64,000 nt of DNA from Curvularia sp. ZM96 (Eukaryota > Ascomycota > Dothideomycetes > Pleosporales > Pleosporaceae). How positions within the stretch are numbered: position 1 is the stretch's first letter; the number at the start of each line of letters is the position of its first letter. The position numbers and the translations under genes were made by a program. Below, piece by piece: positions 11,474 through 20,907 of the stretch. The stretch covers positions 1,736,001 to 1,800,000 of the forward strand of contig JAJGBQ010000007.1 in assembly GCA_022457065.1 (NCBI GenBank), in the 5' to 3' direction. The notes under the pieces were generated by a model. The model made no database searches. It was not told the origin of the DNA and worked only from the letters and a program-made list of their open reading frames with translations.

Positions 11474-11942
11474 GATGAATGGATATTTCGGAGAGTTTGG
11501 ATCAGCGCGAACAGGTTGCTCAGGGCAGAAAGTTGTAGTTCATGGTGTGTTAAGGTTATGTTGGCGCTATTACAGATAGCCACGTCCTGGGATGCTTCAG
11601 ATTACGCCAAGAAAGGACACACCCGACGCATCACGCCCGTGTGGTACCACTATGCGGGGAATGCTGCAGGTACATTCCTGAGTCGCAGCGCTGCACCGCG
11701 CAGCCAAAAGACAACATGGATGTTGTTTGCAAAGCGAAGCAGTAAGCAATACTCAGCTGTTGTTTGGTAGTTTGTAGCGGCTGAGTAAGGATATCGGCGG
11801 TTGCACGTCACCGATATCGCAGGCCCAGCTGAGCTGACGGTCCCTCCGAAAGCGTTCAAAACTTTCAGAGCCCCATTCCACGTTGCATAACTATTCATAC
11901 CGCACCACCAAGCACATACCCTACACTAGAACCATAGCAATC
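11474..11942. promoter_or_regulatory. shared divergent promoter region, ERV2-like / aminotransferase
   Basis: A 469-bp gap between two divergent start codons must contain both promoters. No specific operator could be assigned. Confidence 0.5.
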
Positions 11943-13346
11943 ATGTCCGATTTTCCTCCACCCCCTGTTGACACCATTGGTACGTCGATTGCTGTCAATT
12001 GGCACTTGTATTTCAAGATTTTATGCTGACCATGTTTTAGACTGGAGCAACGTAGGCTTCAAGATCCGAGAAGGTACGGTCATGTTTCTTTACGTTTGTT
12101 CAAGATTATGCATGCTGGCGAGCTTCAAGACACATTGTTACCAAGACGTGTCTGTCTGGATGACGCCACATGCTCAACACTCTCCTCTGCACTGCCAATT
12201 TTAAAACAAAAGCAAATTCAGTACAACGCCTCCTAACTGATTTCAAGTTGCTGGTCATGTCGAGTCACACTATTCGGTCGAGACTGGAAAATGGACGCCT
12301 CCAACTTTTGTAGAAGACCCGTACCTCCGTATCCACGGCATGGCGCCTGGTCTCAACTACGGCATGCAGTGTTATGAGGGAATGAAAGCTTTCAGGGCAC
12401 CAGACAACACCATCAACATCTTCAGGCCAAATAAGAATGCCGAGCGAATGCAACATTCAGCCTCGTTCATCTCCATTCCAGAAGTGCCGACAGACCACTT
12501 CCTTGCCTGCTGCAGTCTGGCGGTGGGCATGAATGCGGCCTACGTACCGCCCCATGAGACTGGCGCGGCCATGTACATCCGACCGTTGCTTTTTGGTAGC
12601 TCGGCTCAGCTCGGTCTGAACCCTCCGCAAGAGTACACTTTTGTCGTTTACTGTATCCCAACCGGCGTCTACCACGGATCCAACCCAGTGGATGCTCTCA
12701 TCCTTGAAGATTTCGATCGTGCAGCTCCAGAGGGCACAGGATCGGCAAAGGTTGGCGGAAACTATGCCCCAGTGCTGAGACACAGTGAGAAGGCGTACAA
12801 GGCCGGATATGGCATTACTCTCCACTTGGACAGCAAAACTAGAAGCGTAGTTGATGAGTTCTCCACTTCGGCTTTCATCGGTGTGAAGAAGGACGGTGAC
12901 AAGGTCAAGCTCGTTTCTTCCAACAGCAAAAACGTCATCCAAAGTGTCACTGGTGACAGTGTTTTGAGAATTGCCGAGTCGTTCGGATGGGAGGCCGAGT
13001 CCCGCGAGGTATTATGTCCGACTCATTTCTTTTTGGATTGTATTGACGATATTAGATTCCCTACGATGAGCTGAGCTCGTTTGACGAAGTCCTAGCTGCT
13101 GGAACCGCGGCAGCATTGGTTCCTATCAAGTCTATTACTATGCAATCCAAGGGCGACAAGTTTACCTACGCAGAGGCCCAGCAGGAGCCAGGCCCAGTAT
13201 GCAAGAAGCTCCTCACGACTCTCAAGGGAATCCAGCAGGGCAAGATTGAGGACAACAAGAACTGGCTCTTCAAAGTTGAAAAGCCAGAGCAGTTTGGAAA
13301 GCAAAGTCAGGCGGACGGCACCAAGACCGTTGGACAACTGCCGTGA
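11943..13346 (+). CDS. branched-chain amino acid aminotransferase (class IV, PLP)
   Basis: This enzyme moves the amino group between branched-chain 2-oxo acids and glutamate, using pyridoxal phosphate. Exons are 11943..11979, 12041..12073, 12248..13008 and 13056..13346, giving 373 residues. Fold-type IV hallmarks are present: GMQCYEGMKAFR near residues 62-73, RPLLFGSSAQLGL, the Schiff-base lysine in GTGSAK191VGGNYAP, VDEFSTSAFIGVK and the phosphate-binding GTAAALVPI. No long mitochondrial targeting sequence is obvious (start MSDFPPPPVDTIDW), which favours a cytosolic form. Fungal proteins of this group are often labelled ToxF-like after the HC-toxin cluster member. Here the neighbours are housekeeping genes, so primary metabolism is more likely. 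The second intron, 174 nt, is long for this window. Substrate preference is inferred from the family only. Confidence 0.92.
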
Positions 13347-13904
13347 AGAGATCTACCTTGCTTGTCAAACGATGCATAAACGAGTTGGATATTTAACCTC
13401 TCAAAAGAACAAAAGACGGTTCACTGGGACAGGATGAACGATTGTTACGAGTTTGTATGTATAAAAAGAATTGATGAACAATGAAGCACAGCGGTAAGCC
13501 CAAACAATCGCGCTGTTCTGTACCGTGCGTGAATGATGTACCGTATGCCATGCATAGGAACGAACTACACGTCTCTTCCCCTGCAGGCACAGTCGTATAT
13601 TGTGCACATATTGATTGCGCCGTTTAAGATGAACATGTCACATCGCGAGCAGGGATAACCCCACCAAGCCAATCTGGCCAGGCGCATACGTCATCCCTGC
13701 ATATTATTGCCCGCAGGCATCTTTTGCTCGGCCTTGGCTCCAGCAAGACAATCATCCGACATTCCACTTTCCCTGCATTGCCCTGAGGCCTGGACTTCTA
13801 GTGCACCGTCTCCACCGCCTCGACCGCCTCGCAAAAGGCACTCCGCGCGACCGCGCCCCTCAACCCCTCAGCCCCTCCATCACAACAGCGGCAGCCCGTG
13901 CAAC
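13347..13904. other. intergenic, promoter of NEDD8 protease
   Basis: The gap between two genes on the same strand. An in-frame upstream ATG (13707) would lengthen the protease but the extension is low complexity and unlike the family. Nothing else is seen. Confidence 0.5.
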
Positions 13905-14961
13905 ATGCACGGCTCCTTCTCGAGAATCAAAGACAAGGCGAGGCGGCACTTGGGAGACCCCAGTCCGGACGAGGCCTATCTTTCCTGTGAGTCACGGCCA
14001 CAACAATGGCTGAGAGCAACGACTGACTATAGCCAGACTACGACGTGAGGGGTGTGTGCGTCATATGCTCCTTGATTTGCGCATAAAACGACCAAGCCAG
14101 CAGCAATACTGACGGGCGTAGTGACGCGAGCGGATCTTGATAGTATCAAGACCAATGACTGGCTTACCGACAATGTGTGCACGCCTGCCCACCACTCGCA
14201 TAGCTGCTATGGCTAAAATTATCCGCAGGCAATTGCCTTTTGGCAGGAATACCTCGAGCGCGAAGAGCTAGTTGCTTACCCCAAGGCATCCATTGTCCTC
14301 CTCCGCCCGTCCATGTCGTTTATGCTCATGCAAGCCCCTGAGCCGCTTGCCTTAAAGGAAGCCCTGCCAAATTTCAGTAACACAACGCACGTGTTTCTCC
14401 CCATCAACGATAATGTCGATGTCACGCAAGCAGAAGGCGGCTCACACTGGTCGCTGCTCCTTGTCTCAATCATCGACGGTGTTTCCTTCCACTACGATTC
14501 CATGAACCAGGCAAACGAGCGCGAAGCACGGAGTACGACTATGAAGCTGGAACAACTGCTCGGAAAGAGACTAAGGTTCATACCCATGGGAGATAGTCCC
14601 CAGCAAGAGAATGGGAGCGATTGCGGAGTGTTTGTTTGTGTTCTTATGAGACACCTGCTGCTGAAGAGGCTGCTGAGGGCAGATGCAAGTACCAAGGTCA
14701 GCATGAGCATGCGCGATGCGCACATCAACGCCAAGGATGGACGCAAGACGATGCTCAAGGTGATTGAAGAGAGGCGCGACGAGGGAAAGCGGAGACGATC
14801 GTAAGTGTTCATAACACAGAGAGTACGAAGGCCGAGAGCTGATGTTATGCTTATCCAGAGGCAGTCACTCGCCTTTTAGGAATTCGTCCGCACACTCCAA
14901 GAGCCCACCACGCATCGGCGAGGAACAATCGCAATCGCAATCGCGGTCACAGGAGCGTTAG
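13905..14961 (+). CDS. NEDD8/ubiquitin-like protease, NEDP1/SENP8 type (C48)
   Basis: A cysteine protease of the Ulp1/SENP superfamily, closest in size and layout to the deneddylase NEDP1/SENP8, which matures NEDD8 and removes it from targets other than cullins. Exons are 13905..13986, 14037..14051 (15 nt), 14122..14174, 14229..14800 and 14859..14961, giving 274 residues. The N-terminal YYDVRVTRADLDSIK and NDWLTDNAIAFWQEYLE appear only after splicing. The catalytic set is complete: H123 (GSHWSLLLV), D140 (FHYDSM), Q176 and C182 (NGSDCGVFVC). The last exon adds a Ser/Gln/Arg-rich tail with SQSQSQS encoded by a cgcaat repeat. The 15-nt micro-exon uses a GTGTGT donor; the nearby GTGAGG donor would break the frame. 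Specificity for NEDD8 over SUMO is inferred from similarity. Confidence 0.88.
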
Positions 14962-15527
14962 GAGCGACCTGAGTTTTATCAAGGCGAATTGTACTACTGA
15001 CAATTGTTATCTCGCTAACCGTGCCTTCCACACTGTATCGATTATCACGACCTTGAGTATTCTGCACAACCACAGTTCTAGTCGTGGCTGCAAGAGTTCC
15101 TGGTAATCGCGCGCTGGTACATGCACATAAAAAGGGTACGGGGAGACATCAATCACGATTTACGAATTATGCATGTCATGTTAGTATGAGTTGAGGGGCA
15201 TCAGAACTGGAGTTCATCATGGCAGAAATATACCACACACATATATACACACAGCATGCGCAAATCAATGCAGCATCCTCAGAATCCTACCTGCAACACC
15301 GCCTCTGGTGTACATGTATCAGATGAGATGGCGTCGATTTGAAAAAATTGAAGTAATGATATATATGAAAAAGCACATGCTCTCCATCTGCAATCACACT
15401 GCTTCAATGCGTACGCGTAAATGCTACAACCCAAAACGCCCACTGATGCACATCGACCCTCCCATTCACAGTATCATGCCCCAGTACTGTGGCAACAAAC
15501 AAAGGCAACTTTGCGTAGGACAATGCC
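14962..15527. other. convergent 3' region
   Basis: Contains the 3' ends of the NEDD8 protease and the GH47 gene. AT-rich with short TA/CA runs near 15235-15255. No gene is seen. Confidence 0.55.
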
Positions 15528-17720
15528 TTACGACGTCTTCTTATCCTCCGTCTTCTTATGAACTAGGTTCCCCTTTTCATCTCGTGGAATACGCTCCCAA
15601 CCCGTCTTGAACCGCTTCTTACTCGGGTCAAAGCGAGGTAGAGGGTGAGCCTCGGTGTTGAAAACGACTTGATCCAAGGGTAAAAGATCGTCTGAGGAAA
15701 AGAGGAGATACATGTATTTCAGTGTCTCGGCCTATTACGCAGTAAAGTCAGCGATGGTTTCTTGTTTTGGCCAAAAAAAAAGAGTGGGATTACTTACCAG
15801 CCAGAAACTCTCCATGTTATCTCTCGTTGGGGGAGGCACTTTAGTCACATCGCCTATACTTGAGAAGCCGCCGTTGTCGGGAACGACAGTGTGCTTGACA
15901 AAAGATTCGAACATTTCCCAGCCCCACTCGCGGTACATTTCGTCACCGGTGATGCGCCACATGTACAGCAGCGACTCGACCGTCTCCGGGCGCTGCAGGT
16001 TGTGGGTATCGGCGGGCTTGATGTTGAAATCGGCTTTCCAGCCTTCGCCGTCGGGAACGCTGGTGTCCAGCTCAGACTTGGAAGCAAGAATCTCGGTGCG
16101 ATACATCTTTGGCGGGTCGTCGAGTTCAAAGTGGGCAATCTCGGGCGCGAGGCCCGTGGCTGTCACTTTGTACATGCCCATGCAGGTTTTTGTGAGTTCG
16201 CGCGCCAGCGTAATGTCTTCTTCTTGCTCCTTGCCCCAGGTAGGCAACTTACGTGCTTCGGCCAGAGTGGCGCCGCTGGTGACGGCTAGGGCTATGGTGC
16301 CAGGGAGGAAGCACACAAGGTGGTCCATCTTGGGGTGCAATTTCCCTTCGATGCCATTAGGCCGCTCTGCTAGGACGGTAAAGTGACTGTTCTTCGTGTA
16401 AGTGAGAAGGTGCTTCTTTGCGCCTCTGAGCGACTCGTTCCACATGTCCTGGTAAACTGGCTCGTGTTTCTGTGTCTGGAGATATTGCTTGGGTAGGTAC
16501 TCGTAGTAGCTGTCGCCACGACTGCCCCATCGGATTTCGTTGCCGCGGAATGTTCCTTTGTCTGCGTAGATGAAGATGGGCAGCAGACCGTCTTTGGCGC
16601 CAAGGTTGTCGACCACTTGCATGACTTTCTCTGCTGCGGTCCAGTATTGTGACTCGCCGGTTAAGAAGGCAAGGTACTTCATCTCGAGTTGAAGAGTCGT
16701 AGCTTCAGCTGTGGAAGACGCACCACCGTCGGCGTGTGAGGCCTCGCCCTTAGAATCTTTGAGGATAACACTGGCCCAAGGCACACCTGAAGGCGAATCG
16801 TATGCGCCCATGAGGCGGTCGGCAAGATCCGTAGCTTTCTCCAAGAAGAGATCCTCTTCGTTCGCGCCTGAAGGCTTCATTCCAGGAAGCAAGTCTTGTA
16901 GGTAATGTGCTGAGAGTAGACCACCCAGCATGCGAATCGTAGTTTCAAACGTGTTGACGTCCTGTTTCTTGTCGTAGTCCAAAGTCGTGGATATCCACTC
17001 GCGGGCGTGGTTGTATTCTTTGGTCAAGTTCATGATCATAAGCGTGTCAAGTGCATCCACGATAATCCAACCCAGCCCATTCGGCTCAGCCATGTATCGT
17101 CCCTTCTTCGAAACCGGGTGGTACTCGTCATAGCCCCAGCCATGTTGCTCGTATGCGTTCCAGCTCAGCAAGAAGGCGTCCTTGACTGCTTGTCTCCGCT
17201 TCTCCCAGTCGACTTTGCTCTTCTTTCCTGCAGTGCTTCCACCAATCTTCGACGCCAGGCTTTTCCCCCTGTCTTGCTCATCCTGTGCTGAACCAACACC
17301 TGTGCCTCCACTAGACCATCCAAACCAGTAGAAGAGTCCTAGCACGGCCAGCGCTATTATGCCCATTCCCCTCTTACTCCTCACGAACCCTCGCCTTCCT
17401 CTTGCCCCACCATATCCATAGACTTTTCCTGAAGGCTTGTCTTTGTACATTGGCAAGCCCTTGTCGTTCCCTGGAAGCTTGTTCCAGACATTATCTTCAA
17501 ACTTGCGTTGCGCGCTCTCGAAGTTGGGTACGTTGCGCGGGATGGCGAAGGACATGTCTGAGTCCTTGAATGCCTGTTTTGTGGCCTGTACTGCCTGCTT
17601 GCTCGATTCTACGGCTTGCGAGGCGGTCTTGTTGGCGGCGTTCTGGAGGATGCTGAGAGCGGAAGGTGTCTTGAAGGATGCTTTGCTGCGGAGGTTGAAT
17701 GGATCGCGTGTTGAGTTCAT
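15528..17720 (-). CDS. GH47 mannosyl-oligosaccharide alpha-1,2-mannosidase
   Basis: A class I alpha-mannosidase that trims alpha-1,2-linked mannose from N-glycans in the ER or Golgi. Exons are 17720..15798 and 15731..15528, giving 708 residues; the 66-nt intron splits the conserved ESFWL|AETLKY block. A short cytosolic N-terminal region is followed by an Arg-rich turn and one signal-anchor helix (GIIALAVLGLFYWFGW, about residues 115-130), making a type II membrane protein. The catalytic domain runs from about residue 169 and shows YDEYHPVS, GWIIVDALDTLMIM, FETTIRMLGG, EATTLQLEMKYLAFL, MDHLVCFLPG, RPETVESLLYMWRITGD and the calcium-binding FNTEAHPLP near the end. An in-frame ATG at 17879 would add 53 residues unlike a signal anchor, so 17720 is preferred. 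Exact ortholog within GH47 is not decided. Confidence 0.93.
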
Positions 17721-18341
17721 CGGGCGGCAGGACGTGTCTTCTGGCCGTAGCGATAAGCGATTGGGCGCATGCAGTTCACTCGTGAGAAATTGGCAGTCCA
17801 ACCATCTTGTCCAGGCGCGCAATGGACTTGAGACGAATATCTTGAGCTGTCTCTGGTTCGCCAGGTGTTCATTGCACACCCCGAAAGCAGGCAGCTTGGC
17901 ATGACAGGGGACCCTTGCACCCAGTACTGATGCGGAGCTCAGCGGGAGTGCTCCACCTTACATGTTACCTACTACTGCCACTCTCGCGTACGATTCCACC
18001 CAGCGCTCCCCATACAGATCCTATCTACAGATCCAGGGACGTGACTGTTACTATCTTTTGGAAACTATGGTGACCTTATCCAGTTACTATTTGCATAGTG
18101 TGAACGCCTTGCTGCTGGAAGCGCCAATGGAAGCGCCAAAAGCGCAGATGAAGGCATCTAGTTGCGGCAACCTATTAATAAGCACCTGATATTGAATCAA
18201 TTCCGTCATGCTCACCGATTGGATCAGTTCAAGAAGTGGGAACGGGTCTGAATGCTAGTGTTGTTCACTTGGGCTACCTACACCTAGCACACTATACCCT
18301 TCACCTGTCACGTGACCCCAATACAGAATCAAAAATAAAAC
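17721..18341. other. intergenic, GH47 promoter side
   Basis: Upstream of the GH47 gene and downstream of the 5S rRNA gene. No other gene is seen. Confidence 0.5.
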
Positions 18342-18346
18342 AAAAA
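18342..18346 (-). terminator. Pol III T-run terminator of 5S rRNA
   Basis: Directly after the 5S 3' end the minus strand reads a run of T (six including the last 5S base), then G and four more T. This is the normal stop signal of RNA polymerase III. Confidence 0.75.
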
Positions 18347-18465
18347 ACATACGACAGTGGGGATTCGCCAGTGGTCACCCACCTGACTACTAATCCACCG
18401 GTCTCGAGCTTAAATAGGGAAGATCAGACGGGTTTCCTTGCTCAATCGAGCCGATGGTCGTATGT
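18347..18465 (-). rRNA. 5S ribosomal RNA gene, dispersed type
   Basis: A 119-nt gene with the fungal 5S ends: the 5' ACATACGACCAT and the 3' GTCGTATGT form a perfect 9-bp helix I. The internal promoter C-box region is conserved (GATTAGTAGT, then GGTGGGTGACCAC and GCGAATCCC). The variable 5' half differs from the usual fungal sequence, but it can still form helix II: CGGCTCGA pairs with TCGAGaCCG leaving one bulged A. This compensation argues for a working gene over a relic. A T-run follows the 3' end and a TATA element lies about 25-28 nt upstream. 5S genes scattered singly in the genome are well known in Neurospora and other Pezizomycotina. It lies 616 bp from the 3' end of RPL38, another large-subunit component. 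Confidence 0.9.
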
Positions 18466-18488
18466 ACTAGGTCATTGCGTTTACCTGG

Positions 18489-18493
18489 ATATA
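18489..18493 (-). promoter_or_regulatory. TATA element upstream of 5S rRNA
   Basis: The minus strand reads cgTTATATcc about 24-29 nt before the first 5S base. Filamentous ascomycete 5S genes are known to need an upstream TATA near this distance besides the internal boxes. Confidence 0.6.
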
Positions 18494-19081
18494 ACGCGAA
18501 TGTTTCCATTGAGAAGGAAGCTAGCGTAAGAGGAGCTTGTTGTGTAGAGATAGCAAACACCAACTGATAGCTCTTCTCATACCACAGACTGTATTATCGT
18601 GTAGTAAGCTAGTAGCAGAGGCTCTGTCTATAGATTCATTCGTCCAATTTTGCGCGCGCAGAGCTGTTATTCCCAAGATAGAGTTAGGCTGTTGGTAGGA
18701 GTGAAAAGATTAAAGAACCAGAAGATGAGAATACGGGAACACAGGGAACGAGTAGACAAGAAGGTAAGACATAGACAATAAAAAGAAACGCCAGGAGCAT
18801 CCGAAGCACTCGGTGTATTAGCAGACATGGCGGCGTGTCCTCCGCAACTAGCTGTTCAGTACGACAACCACATGAGCTATTGCGAGTACGTCAAGACATC
18901 TTGGTGGTGTTTGGAACGATTTGACATCTTTTCATTCCTCGTGGTAACCCAATGTGACGGGTTCCATAATGCCATTGAACAAGGGTTATCCGTTGTGACG
19001 CCGTCCGCCCATGCCTTCATGCTTCATGCATTGATGTCCTCGCACACTTCTGTCCTCAGTTCCTCATGCCTTTTGATCCGT
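18494..19081. other. intergenic between 5S and RPL38
   Basis: Holds the 3' flank of RPL38 and the 5' flank of the 5S gene. An open plus-strand frame from 18827 overlaps RPL38 exons and is a shadow. Confidence 0.5.
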
Positions 19082-19535
19082 TTATGCGGTGCGCTTGCCC
19101 TTGGGGTTCTTCTTGCCAACGTCGGAGATGGTAAGACCTGCAGCGAATTAGACACGTATCCTGAGCGATTGTTCTTCCATGGATGGTGCGTACCCGGGGG
19201 CAGACTCTGCTTGAGCTTCTCGGCCTTGTCGGTGTCCTTAAGGACGAGGGTGTAGAGGTTGGTTGAGCATCGGACCTTGAACTTGATGTTGTTCACCTTC
19301 TTGTTCTTCTTGATGCAGGCGGCTACACTTCTGTCAGTCTGGCTCTCTCATAAAACACAGCCTGTGCGCTATCGGTCCTCCGCCCAGTCGCAGTCCTATC
19401 CAACCATTGTGCGAACTTCCTTCTCTTGTTGCGACCGCCAGGAACTCGTGGATCGAAATTGGTAGACGTACACTTGGCGTCCTTGCGCCTGCAGATCTCG
19501 ATGAACTGCTTGATGTCGGAAACTTCGGAAGGCAT
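19082..19535 (-). CDS. RPL38: 60S ribosomal protein eL38
   Basis: A component of the large ribosomal subunit. Exons are 19535..19472, 19322..19194 and 19137..19082, giving 82 residues. The spliced protein starts MPSEVSDIKQFIEICRRKDA and continues with CIKKNKKVNNIKFKVRCS, LYTLVLKDTDKAEKLKQSLP and a short basic C terminus ending KGKRTA, following eL38 along its whole length. Introns are 149 nt (phase 1, GTACGT donor) and 56 nt. The start is fixed by the family N terminus and by a good context. It is divergent from the 86-residue gene at 19850, so the two share a 314-bp control region. I looked for snoRNA boxes in the long first intron and found none convincing. Confidence 0.95.
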
Positions 19536-19849
19536 CTTGACGGTGTTGTGTCGACGAGTCGTATGGTTCGGATCGTGAAGTTCGAGAGACCACCCGGGGC
19601 GAAATGATCTGTGGGCGAGTACGAATTCGCTTGGACGCACGGGCTACCAAGGGGCTGGCCGCAAGCGTTGCTGCATCGGGCTTGGTGGGGTGACGACGCG
19701 CGTGGCGTTCCATACCGCTGAAGCGAGCGTCTATGGGTACGCTACAGTGTTGCCTACCTTCAGAGTCTACTTAAGGCTCATAAACCTGCTCCTTGACTGT
19801 AGCCATCTCGGTAAACACTCTCAAACAACTACTACAACTACCATCCAAC
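19536..19849. promoter_or_regulatory. shared divergent promoter, RPL38 / 86-aa protein
   Basis: The 314-bp gap between two divergent start codons. No ribosomal-protein promoter box could be assigned with confidence. Confidence 0.5.
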
Positions 19850-20383
19850 ATGCCGACTCCCATCGACCGCGCAACGCAACAACGTGTAGGTGATCTGTGG
19901 CCATCCTGGCATCTGCTCTACATAGTGGGCCTTCTCTATGCCGGTCTGACTGTATCCTAACACTAATCTAGGGCCCGTTCTTTGTATTTGCCGCTGTAGT
20001 CGCAGGTGTTGCAGCATGGAGTATCTGGGGCCAAGACATCTTTCCCAGTCAAGATCCTACTGGCGGTGTGTTATCCCGAATGTAGAAAAGGCTTCGCGAA
20101 TTAGTAAAGAACTCGACTGACATGACTTGTAGATCCAGAGACATGGACCCATGATCAATGCGTTACCTGGCTGAAGCATGTGAGTACTACAAGCGTATCA
20201 AAGAACAGCTTTTCTTGTACAAACTGCTGTTTATCTTAAGTTGTTTGGCTGAAAGATTGGTTCCGGCTTGATGATGGGTTTTAGCTAACAAACTCACAGC
20301 GCAACCTGCATCCCTCTCCTCTTGCGACAACTGCAGAGCTCGTGGAGCGTATCAAGGCCAACATGAGGGTGTCTAGGGAGTGA
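19850..20383 (+). CDS. small single-helix membrane protein with Ish1/SAP-like motif
   Basis: Four exons (19850..19885, 19972..20065, 20133..20179 and 20300..20383) give 86 residues, too small to be visible as one open frame. The protein has a short polar N terminus, one helix (GPFFVFAAVVAGVAAWSIWG, about residues 13-32), and a C-terminal block with DPETWTHDQCVTWLKHRNL and then TAELVERIKANMR. That last part resembles the short helix-hinge-helix of Ish1/SAP-like repeats (W-x2-DQ...WL...L...L..R.K). All three introns have consensus donors and branch sites, and the phases agree. I believe the gene is real and conserved in related fungi, possibly in mitochondria or the ER, but no function is known to me. 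It is divergent from RPL38. Confidence 0.75.
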
Positions 20384-20907
20384 GCACCTGACTAGCAATA
20401 GCATGGTGTTATCGTTTTGTGTGGTGTGGGCTTCTCTAAATTGTGTTTTGTTTAGAAGTGGACTCACAGTCTTTATCGATACCCTGAATCCATTACATTC
20501 CACATGAAAACAATTGTGTTCTACAGCAGTTTGAAACCATGTAATTGTTTGAAGATTTATAGGAACAATTTAAGTCAAGGATTTTGTACACGTGTGTGAA
20601 TCTCCTATTTCAAACTGGCAAAGAAAATTCCAGTTGTTGCTATGTACCTAAAACTAGATGACGCGCTGGAGAACCTGTGACAATCCTGAAAGCGCAGGTT
20701 CGTAAGCGGCAAGTACAGCTTTAGATCCTTGAACTGCTGTTGTATCCGCCCCACTGAGTAAGCATGCTTTTGGCCACACCTTTGGGAAGATCTGAAATCA
20801 AATAAATCGAGCCTTAGCGCCCACGCCGTGCAACTGAATCAGTCTTGCCGTCTCACCGAGATACTCGCATCCGTGGCTATGCCTCAGATTGCCTTTGACT
20901 CCCTATA
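20384..20907. other. convergent 3' region
   Basis: The 3' ends of two convergent genes, AT-rich. No feature is recognised. Confidence 0.55.

Noticed and set aside
19323..19471. snoRNA hosted in the first RPL38 intron
   Set aside because: Ribosomal protein introns often host snoRNAs, but no C/D or H/ACA boxes could be found.
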